From Tricholoma matsutake (lineage: Eukaryota > Basidiomycota > Agaricomycetes > Agaricales > Tricholomataceae), in assembly GCA_026075535.2 (NCBI GenBank), contig AP026545.1, forward strand, positions 744,001 through 808,000: DNA of 64,000 bases. The letters run 5' to 3'. Shown one piece after another: positions 47,029 through 58,039 of this stretch. A program made the translations under genes and the position numbers. Numbering within the stretch: the stretch's first letter is position 1; every line of letters starts with the position of its first letter. The notes under the pieces are model-generated. The model did no database searches and was not told where the DNA came from. It was given only the letters and a program-made list of their open reading frames with translations.

Positions 47029-47429
47029 TGTTAGGAAACCACCCCATTATCTAATAAAATTTCATTTTATTTTATTATGTCGAATTACGCTACATGACAC
47101 CAAATGATGCTACACTTTGATACCATGAGAATTTTATTTTGCACGCATCAAAATGTACGCGCATGTATGAGTGCATCGGTAACAACAATGTACAATATGT
47201 GTAACATAGTATATAAACCCTAAATATATGCCTAGGGGACCCCAGTTGTGTTCTCTTAGGTATTCCACCTACGCTTTCGGTGTGAAAGGCCTATCGCAAC
47301 AAACTCACCTATTAATAACCCCTCGCATCAAAACCATCAGTTCCCCCATCATGCACGCGGATCCCGCCCCCTTCTTGTAGAGAGAACCCACACGGTCTTA
47401 GCTAGCAGATAGTGGATGTCACCCTAACA
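47029..47429 (+). repeat. Ty3-2 3' LTR
   Basis: Starts TGTTAGGAAACCACC after a purine tract (AAAAGGGGGGTAA) and ends CACCCTAACA. A TATAAACC box lies near 47212. Confidence 0.88.
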
Positions 47430-48604
47430 ATTATCAATGCTTGACAATGGATCCATGTGCATATATTTGACGAGACGGTGGTGACTATGGTATTCTAACT
47501 GTCTGGGTTGACGACTCACTTCTATTTGCATCATCGGATCACATGATGGATCACATGAAGAATGCGCTAAGCTCAGAATGGGAAGTTACGGATCTAGGGG
47601 AACCACACAAGATTGTCGGCATTGAAGTAACTCGTACCAACGATTCTATTTCCATTTCTCAACAAAAATATATTGAGAACCTTCTTCGCAAAGAAGAGAT
47701 GCTGGATGCGAACCCTGTCGCCATGCCTATGGACCCGAATATTAAATTTTTACCAAATCTGGACAACAATGAATTAAACCGTAGCAATTCATATGCTAGA
47801 TTGCTGGGGTGTTTACAATTCATCTCAAATTCCACAAGACTGGATATCAGCTTTGCAGTGAACAAACTAGCTGCTTACACTGCTAACCCGGGTCTTCAAC
47901 ACCATGGTGCAATAAAGTGGATACTCAGGTACCTAGCATGTACAAAAACTCTGGGGATAACTTATAGAAAAACCCCCGATGAAACTGATACCAATAACCT
48001 CTTCCATGGTTATGCTGATGCTGCTTTCACAAATGCTGAAGACCATAAATCTACTACTGGCTATGTCTTCCTAGGATCAGGGGGAGCGATCACGTGGAAA
48101 TCAAAGAAGCAAACCATGATCACACTTTCCTCAATGGAAGCAGAATATGTAGCTCTCTCAGAGGCTGGATGTGAAGCAACATGGCTCAGAAATTTGTACG
48201 GTGAACTCAGATTTCCTCAAAATTATCCAACTATTATTAAAGGCAACAACGATGGTTCTGTCATATTAACCCACAACCCGCAATTCCATCAGCAATCAAA
48301 ACACATCGCCTTATGTCATCATTGGGTCCGAGATCTCGTAACCAATCCAATACTCAATATTCAAAACTGTCGTGACCCAGAACAAACAGTGGACACATTA
48401 ACAAAGGCATTAACTGAGGCCCAAATTTACGCAACATAGGGTCAAGATGGGAATACAGTTGATCAAGTAACTCAGTAGCTTTCCTCACATGTGAGTTGGT
48501 TTTTACCCACAGGGTTTTCCACCACACAGAGGTTTTAATGCACCTGAATGACAATCCAGTTAACCATTCCTAATAACTCAAACCATGCTTGGCTTGAAGG
48601 GGAG
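47430..48604 (+). pseudogene. Ty1/copia RT and RNase H, 5' truncated by Ty3-2
   Basis: Begins within the RT just upstream of WVDDSLLFAS (about 47505), then the DLGEPHKIVGIEV and YLACTKTLGITY regions, RNase H (ITLSSMEAEYVALSEAGCEA) and a TLTKAL end near 48410. From 47543 to 48439 the frame is open. Upstream gag, protease and integrase are missing because the Ty3-2 LTR ends at 47429. A polypurine AGGGGAG leads into its 3' LTR. Confidence 0.9.
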
Positions 48605-48965
48605 TGTTGGGATAGGCAATCCAAGCCCATGGTCTGAGGCCGGATGCCGGATATTATTAATAGAGCGGCTGTTTTGATGTGTGTTTTATTTATAGAACAG
48701 TTACATATGGCCATAGTATAGGAGAAAGAATAACAAGTTCCTTGTCTCGTTTCCCCCACTTGTCTCTAAGAGAATTATCTCTTCTCTGTTCATTTCCCAG
48801 CCTGATTTCCAATAATTCAAAACATTCACTACTATCATTAGGTAGGTGTTTGAACAAATTTTGAAAACATGTCTCGGTCCTGATGACTACTGGTCTTCGG
48901 CTTTCTTGACAGTGTATATATGCTTCTTACCTAGGCTTTGGTGTAGTAAAAACATCAATATAACA
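48605..48965 (+). repeat. Copia 3' LTR
   Basis: Begins TGTTGGGATAGGC right after GGGGAG and ends near AATATAACA. The right boundary is inferred from the terminal TGTT..AACA pattern. Confidence 0.7.
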
Positions 48966-50103
48966 AACTGTGTAATTGGCAGCACGATGCCGGTTTGAGG
49001 GGATACCAAAAGGTAGGCTTTTGAACACTTTTAGTCACATCAGTCACTGTTCCTGGCATGCCGAATTCAATCTCAGCATGCCAAACAAAGTCGCGTTTTC
49101 CTCGCACACGACTTACCTTCGGAACCCGCTTTTACGACGATCACTCGAGAAGTATATTTCACGGGTACCCGTGGTGGCGTCTTGATTCTCAGTGATTGCC
49201 CTACTTGCAGGTGTTTCAACTTGGAAGTTACCGACGACAGCCCAGCATTCCAATGCCAGAGTGTCGATATGTGCGTGGACAAGGTCGAGATAGTAAAATG
49301 CTGGAAATGCGGGGTACTGGTAACGTCCATGGGACAAGAATCTACGTAAATCGATCCCTACCCCTCTGCTTGCATGACCTGAATTCACAGATCTACATGC
49401 AATCAACTTGCCAATCGTACCTTCGTAAACTTGAACAACCTGTAGGAGGAGATATCTTCGCGAAATCGGAAGGTGATCTATTTTAAAATAAATTGATGAA
49501 CTCAAGATGAACTACATGGAAACTTCTTGGAAACTTCCTTCAAGTTCACATGGCACATTTTCCTCATATTCCACAAATTGACCACAATTACCATGCTTGT
49601 AGATGTTTAACTAGATATTACGGTTTCTTTTCCGTCTGTCTTGGTGGTAAACCACGGTCGTCACCCTGATCAAGGGAGTATCACTACGAAAGCGGTTCTC
49701 CGCCCCGGGCCCGCTTGTCCGTTATCAAAATGAGATATCACATCGCAATGCCATGTGTGACGCCATTCAGAATCTCAATCGATAGTCGTGCTTGAGGTGG
49801 ATGGCGGGAGTAGTATTTCGTTTACCTTTGCCTTCTATTTGCGACTGATATTCCGAGGGTTATTCAGGACTCGCAAAAGCGAATCAACGCACTAACCACC
49901 CCTAAGTAAAGGTGGATCCCAACCAGCGCAACACCGGCTTCTGTGGGAGCATCAACACCGCGATGCTGTTGCAGTCAATTACAAGAACTTGCACGGGTTT
50001 CTGGTGGAGCTTGGGAAACTCTGGAAGCACTTCTCTGTTTCTTAGAAGCCCATAAATGCTCTGATGTTGACTTGGGATTCTGAACCACTTCTGCCCGCCT
50101 CCC
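48966..50103. other. Laccase upstream region; one unrecognised minus-strand frame
   Basis: A 130-codon open frame on minus (49505-49113) has no recognisable motif and may be chance. The rest presumably includes the 5' flank and promoter of the laccase gene; I see no certain TATA box. Confidence 0.35.
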
Positions 50104-52225
50104 ATGCTCAGTCCAGTACAATTAGTCCTTCTCTCTCTCTTTTCTTTACCACTCATCAGAGCTGACACCGTTGAGAAGCATATGGTAATCTCGAATGTAG
50201 ATATCAGCCCAGATGGTTTCCGTCGATCGTAAGCTTTCTTCCGAGATCCAATGTATAGATCCAATCGTTGTGGTGTAGGACTGTCCTGGCCGGTGGAACG
50301 TTTCCTGGGGTTGTGGTCCGTGGCCAAAAGGGTGACAGGTTTCGGCTCAATGTCGTTAATGAACTGAAAGATGACACGATGGAGAGGGCTACGAGCATCG
50401 TATGTCTTTTAGTATATCTATCGGTATCGAAACTAATACATCTCGAAGCACTGGCATGGTATTTTTCAGAATGGCACGAACTGGGCGGATGGGACGACGT
50501 TCATTACGCAGTGCCCTATAACTCCTAAGGATTCGTTTCTGTACGACTTTACCGTGGAGAAGCAGGCCGGCACGTACTGGTATCATTCCCATTTATGTAC
50601 GTCCTTTTGTGTGTGTCTGCATCCTCTTATATGCTCTGTAGCTACCCAGTACTGCGATGGCCTCCGAGGAGCATTTATTGTGGGTGACCCAAATGATCCC
50701 CATGCATCTCTGTACGACGTTGATGACGGTACGTGCATTGTCGTCATACACAGGCATTAAGGTCGAGAATGCTAAGGTTGCTTCCACTGGCAGAATCCAC
50801 AATAATAACGCTTGCGGACTGGTGAGTATTCCTGTGATGTTCACTGTCCATCACTCAGTCGATTCCTTCAGGTATCACGTTCCTGCTCCGTCTGCACTGG
50901 TGATCGATCAAGTACCCCCAGCTTCGGTTACCACCTTGATCAACGGAAAAGGTCGCTATACATACAGTCCCTCTGTCCCTCTAGCGGTCATCAACGTGGA
51001 GAAGGGTAAACGATACCGTTTCCGCCTCATTGCTATGGCGTGCGATCCGAATTTTACCTTTTCAATTGATAATCACTTCATGACCGTGATCGAGGCAGAC
51101 GGGGAAAATACTGTTCCATTGATTGTTGATTCACTACAGATATTCGCAGGTCAACGATATTCTGTGATTGTGCACGCCGATAAACCGACAGACAACTACT
51201 GGATTCGGGCAGAACCTAATAGAGGTGTTCTAGGCTTTGCTGGGGGAATCAACACGGCCATTTTGCGATATGTGGGTGCTCCAGCAACCGATCCAGCGAC
51301 CGATCCCACAAAGCTGCCAACTAGTCTTCTTCCCCTGAATGAAACCACTCTACACGCGCTGCAGTCACCTTCAGCACCTGGAAAGCCTTTCCCTGGCGGG
51401 GCCGATGTTGTCCTCAATATGGCGCATGTCATGAATCTTACCACCTTTCACTTTAAAGTGAATGGCGTTATGTTTGAACCACCTACCGTCCCTGTCCTGC
51501 TCCAGATTCTCAGCGGTGCTCACAAGGTGCAAGATCTCCTCCCAAAAGGAAGCCTGTATTCGTTACCACCTAACAAGGTCATTGAGCTCTCGTTACCCGG
51601 CACTGGCCTGAATCAAGGCGGACCTGTGAGCACTTAAAGGATCTGTGTCATTGCGGATGGACTGCTCATCCACCACTTCTCCTAGCATCCCTTCCATCTG
51701 CATGGCGTATGTCTTTGAAACTCTACTATGTGTCTGGATTTCTAAACTCTATACAAGCATTCATTCTCTGTTATCCGCAGTGCAGATAGTCATGTATATA
51801 ATTTTGTGGATCCTGTACGTCGAGACACTGTCGGTATAGGGTTAAATGGGAGTAACGCAACCATTCGCTTTGTGACGGATAATGCAGGACCCTGGCTCTT
51901 GCACTGGTAAGCTATGTCTGTCTTCACCCTGTATCTTAACACTCAGTATTGCATTGTCTCTACTAGTCATATTGATTGGCATCTGAAGCTGTACATCGTC
52001 ACAACATTCCCATCCTTTATCCTGCTTACCATGGCATTTGACATTGACAGGGGTCTTGCAATCGTCTTTGCTGAGGATATTCCAGATGTTGTGAAACAGA
52101 ATCCTGTAACGGGTATGAGTTTTCACGATTGTTAGTCCAAAGTGATATGAATGAACACAACATCTGCAGAAGAATGGAAGGATCTTTGCCCCAAATATAA
52201 TGAATATTTGACACAATCTCAGTGA
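50104..52225 (+). pseudogene. Laccase (multicopper oxidase), nearly complete, lesion at copper motif L3
   Basis: Secreted blue copper oxidase of phenols and lignin fragments. The start at 50104 gives a signal peptide (MLSPVQLVLLSLFSLPLIRA). Exons: 50104-50228, 50279-50399, 50449-50596, 50642-50728, 50794-50821, 50872-51625, 51686-51706 and onward, 51781-51906, 51967-51990, 52051-52112, 52170-52225; introns are 45-65 nt with good splice sites. Copper motifs: L1 [16 protein letters not shown]2 [16 protein letters not shown] across an intron, L3 HPFHLHG, L4 HCHIDWHL across an intron. At 51707-51720 the expected third His of HPFHLHGH and the following AF.VVR are replaced by an out-of-frame GTATGTCTTTGA and the next donor is damaged; splicing at GTATGT would break the frame. 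All other exons are open, so inactivation looks recent, or the lesion is an assembly error. Confidence 0.88.
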
Positions 52226-53467
52226 TCTGTGCATTCTACATGAGCTTTAGCCATGCTTTCCTGCAGAATGTCAGCTTGTCTCAAGTGGTATACTAGTATT
52301 TAGTATAGATGTACTTGCTTTCCGGCCCAATGATAAAACACACATAGTAAGTAGTTAATTTAATATGGCTGATCTGGATTCCGATGTGGTAAAATGGCAG
52401 TACCATACGTGAGAAACAGCATTGAAGTGGTTTGCTATGAGGTCCTGCACGTGGCAGTTGTGCATGTGAATGTAAACAAATGCTAGAGACTGGCTGAGAG
52501 CCAGAGGGTGACTGAGAGGATGACTGAGAGCCAGAACCTGACTGGGACCCAGAATGAGACTCAGAATCTGCATGAAAGTCCAAACACTGCAGTCCTTCTA
52601 GATTGGGTGGGAGCAGAAAAGTGTATGTGTCCCCCACCTTGCATCCCCACCACCATGCAATGAGAAGCCCCTGCTGCAATGGTGAGCTATTGCTCACCCT
52701 CTGGCTTGCAGGGGCTGCAGGTGCGGGAGGCATCCACTTGCAGCAGTGGTGGTGGTGCTCCTCACAGTCATCATGGTTGTCATCATCCCCTGTCAGCATT
52801 CCTCCTGCAATCCACTCCTCGAGCGGTTGCTTGAGGACATGGGTTTGGGTGATGTGCCATCTGTCATTGTCACAGTTGTTGTTGTCTGGGTGTCCTGCCA
52901 GGCCTTCTGGGTTAGGGGGCTGTTAGTGACGTGGTGCCAGTTGGGGCATCGAGAGGTACTTACCAAGCAGCGACTGGGCATCCCCTTCATGGGTCTCCCG
53001 GTACTTCACTACTATCACCTGTGCCCCTTCACCATCTCCTGTCCATTCTAAGGGGTTCATAGCATCAGCCCCCACCATTAACAACCTAACAAAAGAAGAA
53101 AACATGTAGTGAGTAGATAAAAACAAGAAACAAAACAAAAAAACAACATACCAGCAGCACAAATGATGCCAACATCATTTACACCCACATTGTGTTGTTG
53201 AGGAGGGAGGTTGGGCATTTGTTGATGGGTGTGGGTTGTGTAGCATCAGACCCAATCATTTGAAATAGTCTACATTCTAAAAAACACATTGTTAGTAGAT
53301 TATAACAAGAAATGAAAAGAAAATGAACTACAAATTATTGTTGTTGCCCGTGCTGTGTCCAAGATCATTGTTTGGGGCTATTTCCAGCTCTTGCTAGTGC
53401 GTGGATGGGTGTGGAAGTGGTGGCAGCTTGGGTTGACTGGGGGTGTGGTGATGATCATGATCATGGT
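52226..53467. other. Laccase 3' flank plus possible remnant of an A/B/C-like element
   Basis: GACTGAGAGCCAGA-type words recur at 52490-52560 like a subterminal array. A palindrome AAATGATG-CCAA-CATCATTT at 53162-53181 is followed on minus by GGTATGT and a T-run, and purine-rich A-runs resemble the modules of elements A to C. No matching termini or target duplication were found. Confidence 0.4.
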
Positions 53468-53620
53468 GTGAGCAATAAGGAGTGTCATGGGTATGGGTAA
53501 CACCATGAGTATCTGGTCATGGGTATGCATGGGTACAGGTATGGGTTTGGGATTATCATACCCGTGAAGCACTGAACCCATACACACGGGTATATGGGTT
53601 TTACTAATCTCATTTACAGC

Positions 53621-55430
53621 TGTTTCAATGTTCCGAAGAGACTAGAGGGTCACATTTGCTCATTCTTGTCCAATACCAAAATCTTTGTTGGAAGGGAGGT
53701 AGCAAGAAGGTCTCATATCTAGATGAGTTCTCAATTGTTTGTTGTAATCTTAGGCTTAATTAAATGTAATATACAGTTGTTTCAATGTTCCAAAGAGACT
53801 AAAGGGTCGCATTTGCTCATTCTTGTCCAATACCAAAATCTTTGTTGGAAGGGAGGTAGCAAGAAGGTCTCATATCTAGATGAGTTCTCAATTGTTTGTT
53901 GTGATCTTAGGCTTAATTAAATGTAATATACAGTTGTTTCAATGTTCCGAAGAGACTAAAGGGTCACATTTGCTCATTCTTGTCCAATACCAAAATCTTT
54001 GTTGGAAGGGAGGTTGTTAAGAACTGATCCTGGAAGGTTCGTCGGAATCCGATCGGACACTGTGGGTGTTGTTTATGGAAGGTTGGAAGGTCATTGCAGA
54101 TTCTGTGGGAGGGGAAATGGAAAGGACTTGGCTTCAGCTTGTAAGAAGCTGTGCCCTTCACCTCGTCTGGTGTCCTAATTTCAAGTTGAAGGTTTGGAGG
54201 TAGGAGTGGGAAAGTGCGGGTAAATGTGGGAAGGAGTACAGAGGGACTTAGGTTAAGTTCAGATGAGGTTAGAACTTCAGAGGGAGACTGGAGGTTGAGT
54301 CGAATGGAGTTCAGACTCTTAGAGAACTGAGGTTGAAGTAGAAGGAGGTTTGGATTGGCAGATTAAAGTCGAGTCTATGTCGATATATGAACTGAGGAAT
54401 ACAAGGCGAAACTAACTAAGCTTAAATACTGTAGTCCAGAATAATGCAGAACAGGAACAAAGACTGTGGCAGTGTCTCGACTGCATAGATAAATTATCTA
54501 GCGGGAGCCGCACAGGAATCCATAGTTGAATTTGCAATAGAGACAGCAGCCTTGGGAAGGCAGCCATGGATGCTGTACAAGGCGGCCTGGTGCACAGCAG
54601 TGTGGGCAGTGCAAGGTGGCCAGGAACGAAATCGGGAGGCATAGACAAAAGTCAGGTTCGACGTGTGGGAAAGGGTCGGATGGATGTGGGTTCCAATCAG
54701 GCAAGGAACAGTTCTTGACTGAGGTAGCAAGAAGGTCTCATATCTAGATGAGTTCTCAATCGTTTGTTGTGATCTTAGGCTTAATTAAATGTAATATACA
54801 GTTGTTTTAATGTTCCAAAGAGACGAGAGGGTTTCAGTTGCTCATTCTTTTTCAATGCCAACATCTTTGTTAGAAGGGGGGTAGCAGGAGAGTGTCTCAT
54901 ATCTTGGTTAGTTCTCCATCGTTTGTTATGATCTTAGGCTTAATTTTAATCTAATATACAGTCGTTTTAATGTTCCAAAAAGACGAGAGGGTTGTATTTG
55001 CTCATTCCTGTCCAATGCCAATATCTTTGTTAGAAGGTGGGTAGCAGGAGAAGGTCTCATGTCTAGGTGAGTTCTCCATTGTTTTTTGTGATCTTAGGCT
55101 TACTTATAATCTAATATAAAGTCATCTAAATGTTCTGAAGAGACGAGAGGGTTGTGGTTGCTCGTTCTTTTTCGATGCCAACATCTTTGTTAGAAGGGGG
55201 GTAGCAGGAGAAGGTCTCATATATAGGTGAGTTCTGCATCATTTTTTGTGACCTTAATTATAATCTAATATACAGTCGTTTCAATGTTCCGAAGAGACGA
55301 GAGGGTTGCTGCTCATTCTCTTTTGATGCCAACATCTTTGTTGGAATGGTGAGAGGGTTCATATTTGGGTAAGTACTCTGTCATTTGTTAGGTTCTAATC
55401 TACTTTACAGTTGTTCTGAAGTCCTGAAGA
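53621..55430. repeat. Tandem array, period 157 bp (about 6-7 units)
   Basis: Units start at 53621, 53778, 53935, 54803, 54963, 55123 and 55277, each with T(G)TTTCAATGTTCC, GAGGGT, TTTGTT(G/A)GAAGG and GATCTTAGGCTTA words. The first two spacings are exactly 157. Unit three regains exactly 157 bp once the solo LTR and one duplicated GAGGT are subtracted. Confidence 0.85.
54015..54720 (-). repeat. Solo LTR, 706 bp, exact 5-bp TSD GAGGT
   Basis: The plus strand reads TGTTAAGAACTG at the left and CAGTTCTTGACT at the right; identical GAGGT lies at 54010-54014 and 54721-54725. Homologous to 4211-4907 in the opposite orientation. Confidence 0.9.
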
Positions 55431-55978
55431 GTAGTAGAGTAATAGTATATGAGTGTCCCATCCCCCAAACCCTCAGCTTTGTGGGGGGTTTGGGTATATG
55501 ATGTAACATGTAGTAATACCTGTAACACCATGGTAACACCGTACCCTTACCCATGCCAGTACGGTGTTTATGGGTATGGGTATGGGTATGTGAAAATATA
55601 CCCGAGGGTTACCCCTGGAGTTCGCTAGTGAGCAAGGGTGCAATTTTGGGCATGGTGGTAGTGGAAGGACAACTTGAAGTTGGCGACATGAGAGGCCAGG
55701 CTGATTATAATCTTGCATCCCTGTCGCAGGAGAGGAGAGTGTGAGATGTCACATGTCATTGTTACAAATATAGAAACAAATCTAGAGATGGAGAGATAAG
55801 AATGATCAGCTGACTGATCAAGAAGATGCTTACTTTGGTGTTACAATGGCCCTACATGCTAGAGAGTAGTAGAAAACAGTGTAAGCTAGTCTAGTTGAAG
55901 AGAGGGGAGGGGAGGCAAGCACAGGAGTAATGGCAGATGTGATAGAAACATGCAAGTCAAAAGCCAGCTCATGCATGC

Positions 55979-56134
55979 TATTTTTGGATGGCTTAGCTGC
56001 TCTGAGCTGCTCTGAGCTGCCCAATCTGACAGCTGAGTCAGTTATAGCCTCAAGCCAATTTACTGGTGTGGCTCACCCAAAATAGCAGCTCGGCTCAGCA
56101 GCTCGCAGCTCTGAGCCATGCCATTGGCAACACT
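55979..56134. mobile_element. Short decayed foldback MITE (TAGTGTTGCC family)
   Basis: The right end in complement reads TAGTGTTGCCAATGGC; the left end TATTTTTGGATGGCTTAGC is a degraded partner. GAGCTGC words repeat in both arms. Flanks ATGCATGC and ATGGGTGC agree at 6 of 8 positions. Confidence 0.4.
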
Positions 56135-56189
56135 ATGGGTGCGGGTGCAGTATGTGACAAAGTCACCCATGGTGCAACCCGTCTTACAC

Positions 56190-56870
56190 CTTAGTTATTC
56201 ATCTGCATGACTAGTTACACTGGCTGAATTATCAGTTACTATGGCTGCACCTTTTCAATCCATGGCTATGTTATTCATCTACATGACCAGTTTCACTGGC
56301 TGAATTCTATGTCACAACCTAATACTCCAGCCACACTTTTTGACTCCTGGGATATCTTATTCATCTACATGACTAGTTACACTGCCTGAGTTATGAGTCA
56401 CAACTCAAAACCCCAGCCACACTTTTTCAATCCATATCCATCAGCATGATCAGCTATGCTTGCCAATTAATAAGTTAGAACTTAAATCTCTGGCTGCACA
56501 TTTTGAATCCATGGCATTATTATTCATATACATGACTACTTACACTGGCTCCATGATGTGTTTCAACTCAAAACTTCCAGACACAAATTTTGAATCTTTT
56601 GATGCATTGTCTTCATCATTCACCTACTTGTTTTCTTCCAATTCAAAATTTTTGCTGCACTTTTTGACTAGTTCCACTGGCAGATTATCAGTTACAATTC
56701 ACAACTCCAGTCATACTTTCTGAAACATTTGCTATGTTATTCATCTACTTGACTACCTACAATTCAAAATGTTGACTGCACTTCATCTACATGGGTAGTT
56801 ACCATGGCAGAACGATCAGTTACAATTCAAAACTCCAGCCACACTCTCTGATCTTTGCTTATCTTATCTG
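56190..56870. repeat. Tandem array 1, unit roughly 95 bp
   Basis: About seven diverged units containing TTATTCATCTACATGACTAG, TTACACTGGC, ATCAGTTACAA, CCAGCCACACTTTTT and AATCCATGGC. Confidence 0.7.
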
Positions 56871-56879
56871 CCTAGAACT

Positions 56880-57960
56880 ATGCAACATCTGAGTTTGGCT
56901 GACCTGTTGTGTACAATGTGCAGCCAAATGATTTCAGCCGATCCATTGTATATGATGTGCCATATTTTACTGAATTGTGTGGATGTGCAGCTACACAATA
57001 TCTGAGATTAGGGGATAAATAATATATGAGTTTGGCTGACCTTTGGTGCACAATGTGCAGCTATACCATATATGATTTCAGCTGATCTGCTGTGTACAAT
57101 GTACAGCTACACATATATGATTTCAGCCAATCTGTTGTGTACAATGTGCAGCTACACAATATCTGAGTTTGGCCAACCTGTTGTGTATGATGTGCAATTA
57201 AATAATATCTGAGTTTGGCTGACCTGTTATGCACGATGTGCAGCCACATGATATATGATTTATCTGAGTTTGGCTGACCTGTTGTGCACAATGTGCAGCT
57301 ACACCATATATGATTTTGGCTGATCTGTTGTTTATGAGGTGCAGTGCCAGCTACACAATATCTGAGATCAGCCCAACTGTTGTGTATGATGTGCAATTAA
57401 ATAATATCTGAGTTTAGCTGATGATGTGCAGCTACACCATATATGATTTCGGCTGATCCGTTGTGTATGATGTGCCACTACACAATATATGATTTTGGCC
57501 AATCTGTTGTGTATGATGTGCAGCTACACAATATCTGAGATTGGCCAACCTATTGTGCATGATGTATAGCTAAACCATATATGATTCTGGCTGATCTGTT
57601 GTGTACAATGGGCAGCTACACAATATCTGAGATTCGCTGACCTGTTGTTGTATGATGTGCAGCTACATAATATCTGATTTTGGCTGACCTGTTGTGTAAG
57701 ATATGCAACTAAGCAATAATATCTTAGCTCGGCTGACCTATTGCATATGATGTGCAGCCTATCAGAGAAATGGATCATAGCTAAGTGAGTTAGCTGAGTG
57801 ATCTGTACCAGTCTGTACCAGTAGATACCAACACCCAATTTACTAATTAGTAAATAAACAATATCTGATTTTGGCTGACCTGTTTTGTACAATTTGCAAC
57901 TGAACCATTAAGTACATGTGCTACTTAATGCTTTAACAACCCCACTGCTTTTCTTAGGTT
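56880..57960. repeat. Tandem array 2, unit roughly 50-56 bp
   Basis: About twenty diverged units built from TTTGGCTGACCTGTTGTGTA, CAATGTGCAGCTACA and CAATATCTGAG or CATATATGATT. It lies immediately upstream of the hAT transposase remnant and may be its 5' subterminal region. Confidence 0.75.
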
Positions 57961-58039
57961 AACATACATTACAGATCAGCCGATCTGTTTGTTACAGGTA
58001 GTATGCTTATATTTGATGGATCTGTTGACAACGGGGGCT

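Larger units (their letters stand above)
41507..47429 (+). mobile_element. Ty3-2: decayed chromovirus with a truncated 5' LTR
   Basis: Only the last 105 bp of the 5' LTR remain (41507-41611); the 3' LTR is complete (47029-47429). The 105-bp overlap differs at 7 sites, all transitions. The internal region carries gag, protease, RT, RNase H, integrase and chromodomain in normal order. The missing 5' LTR part is not found on the far side of Ty3-1. Confidence 0.92.
53476..55627. mobile_element. hAT-type non-autonomous element, 2.15 kb, exact 8-bp TSD
   Basis: Begins TAAGGAGTGTCATGGGT; the complement of its end begins TAGCGAACTCCAGGGGT. Identical GTGAGCAA flanks lie at 53468-53475 and 55628-55635. 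Subterminal GGGTATGGGTA tracts match both ends of the MITE at 13390-13944. The interior is an array of 157-bp repeats with a solo LTR inserted. Confidence 0.85.

Noticed and set aside
49113..49505. Real 130-codon gene upstream of laccase
   Set aside because: No motif, no supporting introns and no neighbour context; chance open frame is as likely.
49902..50398. Minus-strand frames over the laccase 5' exons
   Set aside because: The plus strand shows a signal peptide, intact splice sites and copper motifs; the minus frames are shadows.
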